Shown here: piece by piece, positions 12,620-25,006 of the stretch
Layout: the number at the start of each line of letters is the position of its first letter
Numbering within the stretch: position 1 is the first letter of the stretch
DNA from: Dromiciops gliroides
Taxonomy: Eukaryota; Chordata; Mammalia; Microbiotheria; Microbiotheriidae
DNA length: 64,000 nucleotides
NCBI RefSeq assembly: GCF_019393635.1
Contig: NC_057862.1
Coordinates: 416,251,669-416,315,668, forward strand
Direction: 5' to 3'
The notes under the pieces: model-generated
Told to the model about the DNA's origin: nothing
Seen by the model: the letters and a program-made list of their open reading frames with translations, nothing else
Databases searched by the model: none
Made by a program: the position numbers and the translations under genes

Positions 12620-13300
12620 ATGAATGGAGAGCAAAGGTAACCTGCTGGCTAGAACTAAAGAAGGAAATGATTTTACAAATAGCTCAATAGTTCTCTTAAA
12701 GTCAAGAGGAAGAAAATTAAACCCGATTATGTTATACAGTTGAAAGGGAGGCAGCTTTAAATCTCACTATGGTGATTATGTTCACATTCCTCTTATGTGT
12801 TTTAACTTGATATGAACACCCAAGGCTATTTGATCGATAAAGGTTTAGGGTCAATGATTTACACAACAAATTAGAACTGTCAGCATTTGCCAACCCAGTG
12901 CGTGACATTTAGCAATGAACTGTGCGCCAGGAGGCAGATGACTTTCATCTCTTGGGACTGAAAAGCTTACCCTAGTTATCTAGGGATGCAAATGCTGGTC
13001 ACTCCATCTGTGAAATACACTAAAAGGTTGTGTATTCATTATGTGTGTGCATCCCCATGATTCCTTATATATAAAGGCCAGTCCCCCTGTTACACATAAG
13101 TAGAAATTTTCGTCAATTATCCTGCTGTTTTGTCAGCATACCAACCAATCAACCATCTAGGCAACAAGTACTCTAAAAAAGAGAAAGTTCTCTCTAGCCT
13201 CATGCTAATGAGTATGGGGTCAGTGGTTTTCACTGTGATGGTTTATAAAGGCATAGTAACAGACCTGGAGGCCAGAGGACTGTTTAATGTGGCTATTACT
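12620..13300. other. Unassigned intergenic sequence
   Basis: Repeat-poor sequence before an L2. A TATA-like ttatatataaaggcc at about 13066 has no gene after it. Confidence 0.45.
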
Positions 13301-13309
13301 ACGGCATCA

Positions 13310-13480
13310 ATCAGCAAGTATTTATTAAGGGCCTATTATGTGCCAAGTACTACACCCAGCACTGAGGATACAAAAGTGAAACAGTCTTTACCCTCAAAGC
13401 TTATATTCTACTGCTGGAGGAACTATGTCCATAGAGAAGCAAGAAGAAATACAAAATGATGGGAGCGGGGAGCACTAACA
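13310..13480 (-). mobile_element. L2 3' end, antisense (first of an adjacent pair)
   Basis: agtatttattaagggcctat, tatgtgccaagtactacacc, agcactgaggatacaaaagt. Confidence 0.75.
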
Positions 13481-13534
13481 ACTTAGGGAATCCATACGCA
13501 TGTACTAAAAAAAGGAGGGAGATTGAGCTGACCT

Positions 13535-13720
13535 TTAGTCAATCAATTAGCATTTATTAAGATCCTATTATGTAACTATGTGCCAGACCTGGTGTTAAGG
13601 GCTGGGGATATAAAGAAAAGTAAAAGACATTTAGTTCCTGGTCTCAAGGAGCTCAAAAATCTTAGGAAGGAGAGGAGTAAAAACAACTAGAGGTTCCAAG
13701 AGGCCAAAGCAAAGGAATGG
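13535..13720 (-). mobile_element. L2 3' end, antisense (second of an adjacent pair)
   Basis: ttagcatttattaagatcct, tgtgccagacctggtgttaa, gggctggggatataaagaaa. A separate insertion from the preceding copy, since each begins at the L2 3' end. Confidence 0.75.
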
Positions 13721-13769
13721 AGATGGGAAACGGAAAGGTTGTGTAAGTATGTCTTCCACACACAGCTGC

Positions 13770-13950
13770 CAAATAAATATTCCTAAGGGATAGATCTGAC
13801 CATGTCACTCCCTTTCTCAATCAGTTTCAATGGCTCCCTACTGTCTTTAGTATAAAATTCAAACTTCTCAGCCTATCATTTAAAGCCTTCCAGAACCTGA
13901 CATGTAGTAGGTACTTAACAAATGCTTGTTGACTGACTGACTGATTGATT
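13770..13950 (+). mobile_element. L2, sense, internally deleted
   Basis: gatctgaccatgtcactccc runs through agccttccagaacctgac. It then jumps directly to the 3' end atgtagtaggtacttaacaa and gttgactgactgactg. Confidence 0.75.
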
Positions 13951-14618
13951 CCAAAATCTGGCTCTCACCTCTCTTTGCAGGTTTATCTCAAAATCCTTCC
14001 CTTTCTCACATGAAGAGGTGGCATGTCTCCTTGCCAAGGCAAACCTTTCAATACACATGAATGATCCTGTTCTGTCTCATCTTCTCCCCTATATCATCTC
14101 CAGTTTCTCACTTATCTTCATTCTCTGTCTACTGGTTGCTTCCCTGCTGCCTACAAACATACCAATGTCTTCCTTATCTTAAAAAAAAAAACCTCAGTTG
14201 CTTCAACCACCCCCTCTATCATCTTCTATCTCTCTTGTCTTTTTTAGCTAAACTCCCTAAGAAAGCAGCCTACAATTGTGCCTGCACTTCCTCTTTTCTC
14301 AATTGTCTTCTAAAACTCTGCATTTTGGCTTCTGACCTCATCATTCAACTGAAACTGCTCTCTCCAAAGTTACCAATGAGCTCTTAATTACCAAATCTAA
14401 GGACCTTTTCTCAACATATTTTCCATGACTTCTCTGCATCCTTTGTTGCCATTGACTACCCTTTTCTACCAGATATTCTCTTGTCTAGTTTTTCATGACA
14501 CTGCTTTCTCTTTGGTCTCCTACCTGTTTGACCACTCCTTAGTTTCCTTTGGTGGATCTCCATCCAGCACATGTCCCCAAGGATCTGTCGTTGGCCCTCT
14601 TCTCTTTTCCCTTTAGAC

Positions 14619-14814
14619 CAGGGGATTCTTAACCTGGGGGTGTGTGAATTTGGGTTTTTTCTTAACATATTTTGACAACTGTATTTCAATATAATTGGTT
14701 TCCTTTGTCATCCTGTGTATTTTGTTTTTTTGTTTTTGTAAATATCATACTGAGAAGGGACCTCACCAGACTTCCAAAGGGGTCCATCACACAAAAAAGA
14801 GTTAAGAACTCCTA
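14619..14814. mobile_element. hAT-like MITE (copy 2), inside an L2
   Basis: Begins CAGGGGATTCTTAACCTGGG and ends gagttaagaactccta, imperfect inverted ends. It shares the internal tttcaatataattggtttcc segment with the other copies. L2 sequence is present on both sides, so it inserted into an existing L2. Confidence 0.7.
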
Positions 14815-15682
14815 CAAGTCTATACTATCTTGCCTGGTGAGTTCCTGAGCTCCAGTGGTTTCAATCATCTCTACGTTTATGATTTCCTGATCTATTTATC
14901 CAGCCCTAATCGCTCACCTGAGTTCCAATATTGTATCACTGTCTCTGGGACATTTCAAATTGGATGTTCTATAGGCACCTCAAACTCAACATTTACAAAA
15001 GATGATTCATTATCTTCCTCCCCCAGCCCCAACCCTTCCCTCTTCCCAACTTCCCTTATTATTGTCTTGAGCATTTCCATTTACCCAGTCACCCAGGATC
15101 CTGACCTTGATGTCATTCTCTACTACCCATCGATTTATTGGCAAGTCTTGATGTTTAGATCTTTATAATATTTCTCATACATCTCCTCTCCACCCATAGC
15201 CACCATTTTGGTGGCTCACCTCATACTTGGATTATTGCAGTAGCCTTCTAATTGTTCTCCCTGCTTCAAGTCTCTTCCCCACTCCCATCCACCCTCCCCT
15301 CAACTGCCAAAGCAATTTTCCTCAAGAACAGCTCTGACCACATCCATCCGCCTATTCGGTAAACTCCAGCAGCACCCTATTACCTTCAGACTCAAAGGAA
15401 AACAATCCTCTCCCTGGCATGGGAAGCCCTTCACAATCTGTCCATTCATTTTATAATCCAGCTCCACCATCCTTCCTGTTCGTTGCATGGGACTCTCCAA
15501 GACCCCACTCTGTGCTTTTTCATTGTCTGTCTGCCGTGCTTGGAATACTCTCCCTAACCTCAGCCTCCTGGCTTCCCTAGCTTCCTTCACTACTCTATTA
15601 AAATCCTACCTTCTGCAGGATGACTTTCCCAGCACCAACTCCCTCCCCACCTCTCCATTGCTATTATCTTCTCTCAAAGATC

Positions 15683-15684
<2 letters not shown>

Positions 15685-15713
<29 letters not shown>

Positions 15714-15760
15714 CTTCTTCTTCTTCTTCTTCTTCTTCTTCTTCTTCTTCTTCTTCTTCT
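15685..15760. repeat. (CTT)n / (GAA)n microsatellite in a SINE tail
   Basis: About 25 uninterrupted triplets, the longest pure triplet array in the window. It forms the tail of the - strand SINE at 15689-15887. Confidence 0.97.
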
Positions 15761-15887
15761 TTTTGGTGAGGCAATTGGGGTTAAGTACCTAGGGTCACAC
15801 AGATAGTAAGTATTAATTATCTGAGGCCGGATTTGAACTCAGGTCCCCCTGACTCCAGGGCTGGTGCTCTGTACCACCTAGCTGCCC
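15689..15887 (-). mobile_element. WSINE1-like SINE with an expanded (GAA)n tail
   Basis: The reverse-complement SINE body runs 15761-15887. Its tail on the + strand is about 25 CTT units (15685-15760), that is (GAA)n on the SINE strand. A perfect 16-bp TSD ctcaaagatcacttct lies at 15673-15688 and 15888-15903. It sits in L2. Confidence 0.95.
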
Positions 15888-16254
15888 CTCAAAGATCACT
15901 TCTAATGGACACCATATATACCTTGCATGTACAGCTTTTTACATGTTATCTTTCCCATTAGAATGTGAGCTCCTTCAGGAGAGAAACCATATTTTTGTCT
16001 TTCTTCATATCCTTTGTGCTTAGCACCATGTCTCTTTCTCCTCATATTATTTTGCATTTACTTCACTGCATACATGCTGTTTCTCACTTTCTCACCACCT
16101 CCTTTCCTAGAAAATTCTTAAGGGCTTCTTAAGGGCTGAGACTATTTTCCATATTTCTCTTCGTACCCCCTATCCTACTCACCAAAGGCTAGCAGAGTGA
16201 AATATATAGTAGATGCTTAAGAAATGGTTATAGAATTAATTGAATTGATTTCCA

Positions 16255-16870
16255 TAAGTATCTTGGATTTGCTTATAGCTATTCTATGATAATGCTTTGA
16301 TTATATTGTACATACATCTGTTGAATGTCACTAAACCATCTGTTCTGGGCTGGGCCTGGCTAAGGCCACTCCCCTGGTGATTTAGGTTTGATACTGGAAC
16401 AGAATGAGAACCTTGCATGTCATTCACAATTAACAAAAAGAGATGTAGTTAGCCATCGCAGGAGGACAAAAATAGGCACTGAGGACACCCCGAGTTGATT
16501 CAGCTAAGAAAGCTCCCTTCTCTGAGTTGTGATCCACCAACCAAGTATCATAGATTTCCTGTAGCTTCTCGTGGCTGCATTCTGAGCCTTTAATCCCTTG
16601 AGCTAATCAAAACTCCACAATGATCTCAATACCTTTTAATGAAACATTAACCTATCTTGAATGAGGGAAGGGGTTGGGATATTGATCATACTGGACTCTG
16701 CCCCTTGGTCCTAAAGGACCTTCCATAACTTAAATGACTTAACTGGTTGACCTCCTTGACCTAAGGTATTTAAGAAGCCTGATATACGAAGCACTAAAGA
16801 AGGAAGCAAGAAACTAAAATAGAAACAAAAACATAGGGTAAAAAACAATGTAAAAGTTTCCTAGGGAAGT
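16255..16870. other. Unassigned intergenic sequence
   Basis: No gene recognised. The texture could be an old transposon but I cannot place it. Confidence 0.45.
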
Positions 16871-16888
16871 TATTGAATCTAGGAAAGT

Positions 16889-17055
16889 TGAGGCAGCTAG
16901 GTGGTACAGTGGATAAAGCACCAGCCTTGGACTCAGGAGGACCTGAGTTCAAATCCAGCCTCAGACACTTGATACTTACTAGCTGTGTGACCCTGGGCAA
17001 GTCACTTAACCCCAACTTCCTCACCAAAAAAGAAGAAGAAGAAGAAGAAAGAGAA
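16889..17055 (+). mobile_element. WSINE1-like SINE with (GAA)n tail
   Basis: Head aggcagctaggtggtacagt and core tgtgaccctgggcaagtcac, with a short GAA-repeat tail. A 14-bp TSD gaatctaggaaagt lies at 16875-16888 and 17056-17069. Confidence 0.95.
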
Positions 17056-17450
17056 GAATCTAGGAAAGTCCCAGGAAGGATTAAGTCCCAATCCTAAATG
17101 ATCAGGCCCATGCAGTAGATGATGACAGAAGTCTCTCAATATAAAAAGGTGACCATAAGTAGGAGCAACTCCGGGAATTTCAGTGCTATGGCAAAAATGA
17201 TACATTTCCTACATAGTAACCAGTCCTTATCATAAGTCAGTAAGAATTTCCTTGTACTGCCACTCACTTTTTATCCCTGAGTTACTAGCCAGAATCTTCA
17301 TAGGGAAGTCAACACAGCCTACATAAAACAGGTGCTGCTCTTATCATAACTATATTTTAAGGATATCGATTTGGAAGCTATATAGAGGATGGGTTGGAAA
17401 GAAGAGTCTGGATACAAGGAGCCTAATTAGAAGGCTTTCAGTGCAAAGTG

Positions 17451-17698
17451 AGCAGCTAGGTGGTACAGTGGGTAGAGTGCCAGTCCTGGAGTCAGGAAGA
17501 CTTATTTCCCCAAGTTCAAATTTGGCCTCAAACACTTACTATCTGTGTGACCCTGGTCAAGTCACTTAACCCTGTTTGCCCCAATTTCCTCATCTGTAAA
17601 ATAACCTGGAAAAGAAAATGACAAACCACTCCAATATCTTTGCCAAGAAAACCCCAAATAGGGTCATGAAGAGTCAGACAGGACTGAACAAGAACAAC
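17451..17698 (+). mobile_element. MAR1-type SINE (long form)
   Basis: A tRNA-like head as in WSINE1 is followed by the longer tail (cctcatctgtaaaataacct, gacaaaccactccaatatct, accccaaatagggtcatgaa, cagacaggactgaacaagaa) that distinguishes MAR1 from the short SINEs. Confidence 0.85.
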
Positions 17699-17699
17699 A

Positions 17700-18480
17700 T
17701 TGGTATGGATGAGAGGTGATGGGAGGGGCTATAAAGTGAATAAAGAGAAAGGGACAGATGTCAAAGATATTGATGAGGTAAAGTGGAAAAGACTTTTAGC
17801 ACTTGATTAGATGGGGGTCAGGGTTAGTAAGAGTAGAAAGCAGGGAATATCTCATAAGTTGCAACTGTAATTGACTAGAAGAATGGTGGTACCCTCACCA
17901 TTGGAAGGTGGGTGAATTTAGAAGGTAAGAAAATGAGTTCAGCTTTGGACATGGGTGCCACATGTGTGTTGTTTTAGATATCCATGGAATATCCAGGTAG
18001 AGAAGCATTTGGAGGTGATAGACTGGGACTCAGGAGAAAGATAATGCCTGGATATATAGACTTTGGAGTCCTCTGTATTGAAATGGATGTTCAATCTGTG
18101 AGAGGTAATGACTCTCTAAAGAGTAGGTTGAAAAGGGAGAAGTAGAGAGGGACCAGGACAGAGGCCTAGACTACATCCATACATAGAAGGAAAGACATGA
18201 ATGATGATCCTGAAAAGGGGACTAAGAAAAAATATTCATACAGATAGGAAGACAAGAGTGGCAAAATAGCGTCACAAAAAGCCAGGGAGAAGAGACTATG
18301 AAGAAGGTATCAAAGGAGTCATACACTGTAGGGAGGCTAGAAGGATGAGAATGGAGGAAAAACCATTGGACTTAACAATAAAGAGATCATTAGTGACCTT
18401 GAAAAGAGCTGTTTCAGTTGAATAGTGGTAGGGATAATAACCTCACTCTAAGGGATGAAGGAGTGAATGGGAGGTGAAAA
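17700..18480 (-). mobile_element. L2 coding-region remnant, antisense
   Basis: agaatggtggtaccctcacc, atgagttcagctttggacat, ggaatatccaggtagagaag and gttgaaaagggagaagtaga resemble the antisense of the L2 ORF2 3' half. Decayed throughout. Confidence 0.65.
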
Positions 18481-20540
18481 AGTGGAAGCAAAGAGAGATA
18501 GTTTTTTATGAAAGTTTATATAATTTAGGTATTATCTTATTATGACATTACAAGCAGCAATAGGTAATTAGTAAAATTCTCTTCATTGAAGTCCAGTTAA
18601 TTCAGAATGTGTGATAAATATCAGGAAGTGTTTGGGTAAAAGTTTCTTTCTGTACTATCCATAAACTAAGGCTTTGCTTAACAAATTATGGAATTGTGAA
18701 AACAAGATTGAAGAGAGGGAGGGGGTTGTTTAAGAGAAGACACCAACTTTCAGGGCTTCTACACTGGAATGGTCTGCACTGGAAGGTGGTGGACTGGGGA
18801 TTTCAGTGGTGTAAGGAACTCCCAGATGAGCAAACTCCCTCTGCCAATGCAGGTCTGAACCTAACATTGCAACTTTAAAAAATTGCCTAGATCACCAAAA
18901 GTTTATAAGACAGAGTCTATAAGACAGTATGTGTTAGAGGTAGCATTTCAACGCTGGTCTCCCTGGATTTAAGGCCAAGTCTCTATCGGGTCTCCAGCCA
19001 CTTCTCCAATTCTCTCACTATAACTTCTCATTGGTATGCATAATGATGTTCATTATAAATTAGTATAATTCTCTTTTCATGAAAGCTGATAAGAAAACTC
19101 AACTCAGCAATTCTTAGTCATCAGTTTGTGTTCCTATAAAGTAAAAAAGAGGGGAATAGAGTATAGATGGTGGTGTGAAAAGAAGCATTTGAGCTGAGGA
19201 ACTGACGATATCTTCCCTGCAATGATCTAGGGGGAAAAATTGCAAATTCTGATTGGGAATTTTTTTTAATTCACATTGAGTCATTTTTCCAGCCCAAGGA
19301 AGATGACAGAGATTGACAGAGGTCTGTAGATCCTGGGGATGTCCAGGAGTGCATGGAGCATTCTACCACCCAGGATAAGAAAGAGGGACAAAATAGGGCA
19401 CCTAGGCAGGAAGCACCAGGACAGAAGGAGACCCCAGAGAACCCCTGAGTACAAGAATGACCACCATGTGGTAGCTCTATTGCCTACTACCCAGTTCTAA
19501 GCCACAGATCAAGGGCAGAGAAGGGTGGTCATGTACATGGGTTCTAGCTATGTACTGAGCAAGGAGCAAAGTTCTGGAAACAGAACTCTGATCCTAGGAG
19601 AAGTGACTCCATTCTAGTCTTTAGCCTAGCACATAAGCCTACAGTGAAGTAACCAGGGGTGGAGTCCAAAACAAAGAGGAGCCAGAAGTTCAGCCCCTCT
19701 GAATTTCTAGAACCTCCCAGTGGGCTAACAGTAACTGAGTCCAGCAGCAGTCTAGTGAAACTCCCAACTACATGCAAACCAACAGAACCAAATCTGGATG
19801 AAGAACTTGCAGAGTTCAGATCAGAAGAGTAGTGAACAGACCCCTTCTTGGATCACACCTCTTTGGGAACCCTGAAAGCTTCTAGGCCTCTCCCCACCCC
19901 CAGACTGAGCTGTGAAAGCAGCAGAAAGAGATTAAAGGACTTTTAGAAGCTCAAGCCAGGCACCCCACCCAAGAAGTGAGAAGAGCCCAGCACTAACATA
20001 AAGTCCAAAATCAAAAAGCAGGTTGGCAGATTGAATAAGAAAAAAAAAGAAGAACCCAACCATAAAGTGCTAATATGGTGACAGGGAACCTCAAGACACA
20101 AACACAGAGAAAGAGAATGGTGTGAAAACATCCACAAGAAAAACTTCAAAGAAAAACACAGCTTGGAAATAATAACAATTCCTAGAAATGTTAAAGCAGG
20201 AGTTTAAAAGGGGGGTTGAAATATGACTTTGAAAAGCAACTGAGAACCATTAAAGAAAGATATGAAAATAGAATGAACAACTTAGAAAAAGAGGTACAAA
20301 AATCTTACTGAAGGAAATAAGACCTTGAAAATTAGAATTGGCCAAGTGGAAGCTAATAACTTCACGGAGCATCAAGAAAGATTGTTTAAATGGCAAAAAC
20401 TGGAAAAAATAGAAGTATATCATAGGAAAACATCTGACTTGGAAAATAGATTAATGAGAGGTAATTTTAGAATCACTGGACTACCTGAAAGCCATGAAGA
20501 AAAAAAAAAGAGCCTAATCATATTTTAAGAAATCATTGGA

Positions 20541-20690
20541 GCAGCTAGGTGGTGGAGTGGATAAAGCGCCAGCCCTGAATTCAGGAGGACCTGAGTTCAA
20601 ATCCAGTTGTAGACACTTAACACTTACTAGCAATGTGACCCTGGGCAAGTCACTTAACCCTCATTGCCCTGCCCCCAAAAAAATTCATTA
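20541..20690 (+). mobile_element. WSINE1-like SINE in L1 ORF1
   Basis: Head gagcagctaggtggtggagt, core tgaccctgggcaagtcactt, A-rich tail. It splits the ORF1 remnant of the L1 at 19.3-22.4 kb. The flanks aaatcattgg and aaattcatta are only partly alike. Confidence 0.9.
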
Positions 20691-21784
20691 AAAAAAACTT
20701 TCCAGATATCTTAGAACCAATGGGTAAAATAGAAAAAGAATCCAACAGCCACTTCCTGAAAGAAACTCCAAAATGAAAACTCCCGGGAATATTATGGCAA
20801 AAATCCAGAGCTCTCAAGTCAAGGAAAAAAATATTGCAAGCAGCCAGAAAGAAATAATTCAAGTATTGAGAAGCCACAGTCAGGATCACACACAATTTAG
20901 CATCCACTACAATTAAGGAATATGATGTTCCAGAAAGCAAAGTTTCTAGATATACGACCAAGGATAACCTACCCAGCAAAACTGAATATAATCCTACAAT
21001 GGGGAAAATAGAACTTTAAGGAAATAGAGGACTTCCAAGTATTCCTGATGAAAAATACCAGAGTAGAAAATCTGACATACAAACAGGAGTAAATAAAAGT
21101 TTAAAAAATTAAACAAAGAGAAATCATAGGGGATTATATAAAGTTAAACTGTTTATATTCTTATGTGGGAAGATGATACATGTAACGCCTCAGAACTTTA
21201 CCATCACCAAGTATTTTAGAGGGAGTCTAATGAGGCAGATGGCCATGGTATAAATCTATTATGTTTGGATGATGTCAAAAGAAGAATGAAAGGGTGTTGA
21301 AGAGGAATACTCTGGGGCAGAAGGTGTAGAGGAAGAACAAGACTGGGGGCATGTATCTCATATAAATGGAGTGAACAAGTTGTTTACAATGGAGGGGACA
21401 GTGGTGGGGAAGTGGGCGATACTTGGAACTCACTCATATCTGAACTCATTAAAGGAGTAAAGAATATACATACACACAGTTGATATGGAAATACATCTTA
21501 CCAAGAGAAAAACAGGGGGAAAAGAGGTTAAGTAAAAGGGGGAAATAAGAAGGAAGGTAGTTTAGGGGAGGCAGTAGTCAGAAGGAAAACAGACTCAAAG
21601 AGGGAACAGCAAAAAAGAGAAAGTATAAAAGAATAGAATGAAGAGAGATCCACAGTTAGCAATTATAACTGTGAATGTGAATGGGGTGAACGTTTCACCA
21701 CCACCACCATAAAACATAAGAGGGTACCAGAATCTATTAGAAATCAGGATACAATAATATGTCGCTTACAAGAAATACACTTGA

Positions 21785-21942
21785 GGGGGCATCTAGATGG
21801 TGCAGTGGATAAAGTACTGGCCCTAGATTCAGGAGGACCTGAGTTCAAATCCAGTTGCAGACACTTAACACTTACTAGTTGTGTGACCCTAGGCAAGTCA
21901 CTTAACCCTTATTGCCCCACCAGAAAAAAAAAAAAAGAAACA
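21785..21942 (+). mobile_element. WSINE1-like SINE in L1 ORF2 remnant
   Basis: Head ggggcatctagatggtgcag, core tgaccctaggcaagtcactt, A-rich tail. The flanking word aatacacttga occurs on both sides (about 21774 and 21951). Confidence 0.9.
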
Positions 21943-22495
21943 AACAACAAAATACACTTGAAACAGGATACACAGAGTTAAAATAAAGAGCTAGGGAAGA
22001 ATCTATTTTGCTTCAGCTGAAGTAAAAAAGACAATCTCAAAGAAAAAACAAAAGTAGACCTAATTTCAAAATAAATAAATGAAAACTACATTTTACTAAA
22101 ATGTACCATAGACAATGAATTAATATTAAACATGTATGCACAAAATAGTAAGTATGGCATCCAAATTCTTAAAGCAAAAGTTAAATGAGTTACCAGAAGA
22201 AACTGTGAAACTATAATAGTGGGGAATCTTAATTTGTTCCCCTTCTCAGAGTTAGATAAATCTAACCATAAAATAAAGAAGGAAGAAGTAAGGCTCTGGA
22301 TAGAATTTTTGAAGAGTTAGATATGATATTCCACTGGAGAATGGAATACAAAGGAATATACATATTTCTCAGATGTGTCAGGCATCTTAACAAAAGTTGA
22401 ACAGGTATTAGAGTATAAAAACTTCAGTAACAAATGCAGAACAGAAATATTAAATGGATCTTTTACTGACAATAATATAAGTTATATTGTTGTAT

Positions 22496-22526
22496 ATGTA
22501 TGTATATATGTATGTATGTATGTATT
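22496..22526. repeat. (TATG)n microsatellite
   Basis: Impure TATG/TGTA run at the right edge of the L1 fragment. Confidence 0.85.
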
Positions 22527-22626
22527 TGTAATGGTCTGTTTTTCTCAGTAAAGGGGAAGAAGAGAATATGTAACTGAAAATAAAATAAAATGGAATAAAA
22601 AATATAAAAGTAAAAATAGATGCACT

Positions 22627-22767
22627 GTGGCAGCTAGGTGGCACAGTGGATAGAGCACCAGCCCTGAATTCAGGAGTACCTGAGTTCAAATCTGTCCTCA
22701 GACACTCGCCACTTACTAGCTGTATGACCCTGGGCAAGTCATTTAGCCCTCATTGCCCTGCAAAATG
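22627..22767 (+). mobile_element. WSINE1-like SINE
   Basis: Head ggcagctaggtggcacagtg and a short A-poor tail. A perfect 14-bp TSD aaaatagatgcact lies at 22613-22626 and 22768-22781. Confidence 0.95.
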
Positions 22768-22807
22768 AAAATAGATGCACTTTCCTTTAAAAATATCCTC
22801 CAGTTCA

Positions 22808-22954
22808 GGGGCAGCTAGGTGGTACAGTGGAGAGAGCACCAGCCCTGGAGTCAGAAGTACCTGAGTTCAAATCCAGCCTCAGACACTTAACATTTGCTAG
22901 CTATGTGACCCTGGGCAAGTCACTTAACCCCAATTGCCTCACTAAAAAATATAT
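22808..22954 (+). mobile_element. WSINE1-like SINE
   Basis: Head ggggcagctaggtggtacag and core as in the family, ending in a short (TA)n. TSD-like flanks atatcctccagttca and atatcctcaagttca differ at one base. It lies only 26 bp after the previous SINE's right TSD. Confidence 0.95.
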
Positions 22955-23553
22955 ATATATCCTCAAGTTCATACTTTTTTTACTCATTTATAGTGAATAT
23001 GTAGGAACAATTTAATTTTGTGAAATTTGGTTGTCTTCCACTCTACTTGTTGCATACTTGGAGATAAAGATTATATTTTATTCTTCATTTGTGGATGAAA
23101 TATTCCTACCAGCTTCTCTCTAAGCACCCTGTAGTCATCCTTCATCATGTTCATTGATTTTGTCATTGATTCTCCTGAGTGATAGCCTAAATGATTTTAG
23201 GTTAGTCATTTAACTTCAGTGTTCGCTTCTCCAAAATGAAAGCACCTGGGTAAACACTGGTGAAGATTAGATCCTGGAATGATTAATGGAGTTATTTGTT
23301 TATCATCATCATTGATGATGAAGAAATTATCGCTATTGCTAGGGCCTCTTCTAAGCAAAGGTGTCCTTGACACTTTCAGTTTCCCAGATCTTTGCTTTCT
23401 CACACACATACAGTGATGTTTCCCCCTCACCCTTCAAGTACCCAAGTCCCTGATGCTCCCTTCCTACCCATCTCCAACAAACAAACACACAATAACAAAA
23501 CAATCCCTACCTTCCAGATGCCTGTCTTTTATTAGAAGAACTTACGATCATCA

Positions 23554-23589
<36 letters not shown>

Positions 23590-23590
23590 T
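23554..23590. repeat. (ATT)n microsatellite
   Basis: About 12 ATT units just upstream of a SINE. Confidence 0.95.
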
Positions 23591-23618
23591 GATTCAGGCA
23601 TTAGTAGTAAATAGGAAA

Positions 23619-23774
23619 GGGGCAGCTGGGTGGTGCATTGGATAAAGCACCAGCTCTGGATTCAGGAGTACCTGAGTTCAAATCCAGCCTCAGACACTTG
23701 ACACTTACTAGCTGTGTGACCCTGGGCAAGTCACTTAACCCCCATAGCCCCGGAAAAAAAAGAGAGAGAGAGAG
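23619..23774 (+). mobile_element. WSINE1-like SINE with (GA)n tail
   Basis: A perfect 16-bp TSD agtagtaaataggaaa lies at 23603-23618 and 23775-23790. The A tail has turned into a (GA)n run. Confidence 0.95.
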
Positions 23775-24616
23775 AGTAGTAAATAGGAAAATAATTGGGG
23801 AAGGGATACATTAGGATCTTAACAGCACTTGTGAAATTATATTATATGAGGTCCTCTTCTCCATCCATGTATTAGACCAATCCTGACAAACTCTTGTAGG
23901 TCAAACTTCAGGACAATGGAGGTGTTCAGGAAAAGAGCGCCAGCTATGCCAAGTGTGGGCACTATAGCAGAATTCTAAATCTCAAGCTACTAGGAAAGGA
24001 AAGCACTTTAGGCATTATGCAAATACTGAAAAATCTAAGCCCCTCTTTTCTCTTGAAGCACTGATTATACACAGAATGTCCACCTGAGTATGTAAAGATT
24101 TTCCTGGGACCTGGCTTATTGGAAGTAGCTTCTTTATAGTAACAGGAAGAGAAACTGGAGCCATAAAAAGAAAACTCTGATTAGTCTGTAAATCCACAAT
24201 GATTATGTATTATTAGACTGGGCTAAGAAAGACAACCCCTTGATTGCAAGCAGTTATCAGAAAAGCCAAGTTCTCACTGCTGGACTGCAAAGTGATAAAA
24301 ATATCTCCTTATGGAGTAATAAAAATCTCTCATCTTATGGGATAGTGAGAAAAGAAGTCGGAGCCCAGTGACGGCCATGGAAGGACAATGCACCCCTCTT
24401 CCTAGCGAGATTGGATTTCTCAGATTTAAAGTTTTTACAGGGGCCTTTCCTTTGTAGCTTATTATCACATTCCTATTGGCCCTAATAATAACTCACATTT
24501 CTATTGGACTTTTAAGTTGACAAAATGGCTTCCTCAAAGCCATCCTCTGAGGTGACAATGATGATAACAGCTGATACTGATTTTGCACTTCTAAGGTTTG
24601 CTAAGCACTTTACACA

Positions 24617-24965
24617 TGTAGCAGGGGTGATCAAGGGAACCAGATCTGGTATCTCAGTCAAGGTGCAGGCACTTGCAGCAAGCTAGAAAAGAGTCTCAGA
24701 AGAGAAAGGTAGAGTCAGCTCCACCTTTATATTTCACAGCAGGGGGAAGTTCCTAGACAAGAATCAGTCTATCCCTCCCTTGACTTTAAATCACCAATAG
24801 GACACTCCAGCTACTTCTCATGGGGTAGATACAACAGGGGATGCGGCAGTTACGGGTTAGAAGTCACTCAGGAGCTGCAGCTCCCGTATCGAATTGCTCA
24901 GCCACACTGTGGCCTGTGGTTCTTCAAGGCGCGCTGATCCATGGTCGTCCTCGACTGGTGGAGGC

Positions 24966-25006
<41 letters not shown>

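Larger units (their letters stand above)
13950..16250 (+). mobile_element. Long L2, sense, interrupted by a hAT MITE and a SINE
   Basis: Includes decayed reverse-transcriptase-region sequence (caaggatctgtcgttggccc near 14580), ccaccattttggtggctcac and the L2 3' region tggattattgcagtagcctt. It continues past the SINE to atgtgagctccttcaggaga, and ends near tatagtagatgcttaagaaa. There are no intact frames. The hAT MITE is at 14619-14814 and the WSINE1-like copy at 15689-15887. Confidence 0.8.
19290..22450 (+). mobile_element. Old L1 fragment: 5' region, ORF1 and part of ORF2 endonuclease, with SINE insertions
   Basis: The first ~900 bases look like an L1 5' UTR. Around 20215-20525 there is a decayed ORF1, with a coiled coil and then SDLENRLMRGNFRITGLPES. 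The RRM/C-terminal part resumes after a SINE (about 20695-21000) and aligns by eye with the ORF1 end of the element at 53.6 kb. From about 21650 an ORF2 endonuclease remnant appears: VNVNGVN near 21670, then CRLQEIHL near 21765 (compare CIQETHL of L1) and KEYTYFSDVSGILTK near 22350. No reverse transcriptase domain follows, so the copy is truncated within or just after the endonuclease. It has many stops and is inactive. Three SINEs lie in or beside it. Confidence 0.7.

Noticed and set aside
13066..13080. TATA-like box ttatatataaaggcc
   Set aside because: No start codon with a plausible frame or exon follows; L2 sequence begins shortly after.
14061..15792. Several 96-112 codon frames
   Set aside because: They fall inside a decayed L2 and a (CTT)n tail with no intact LINE protein reading.
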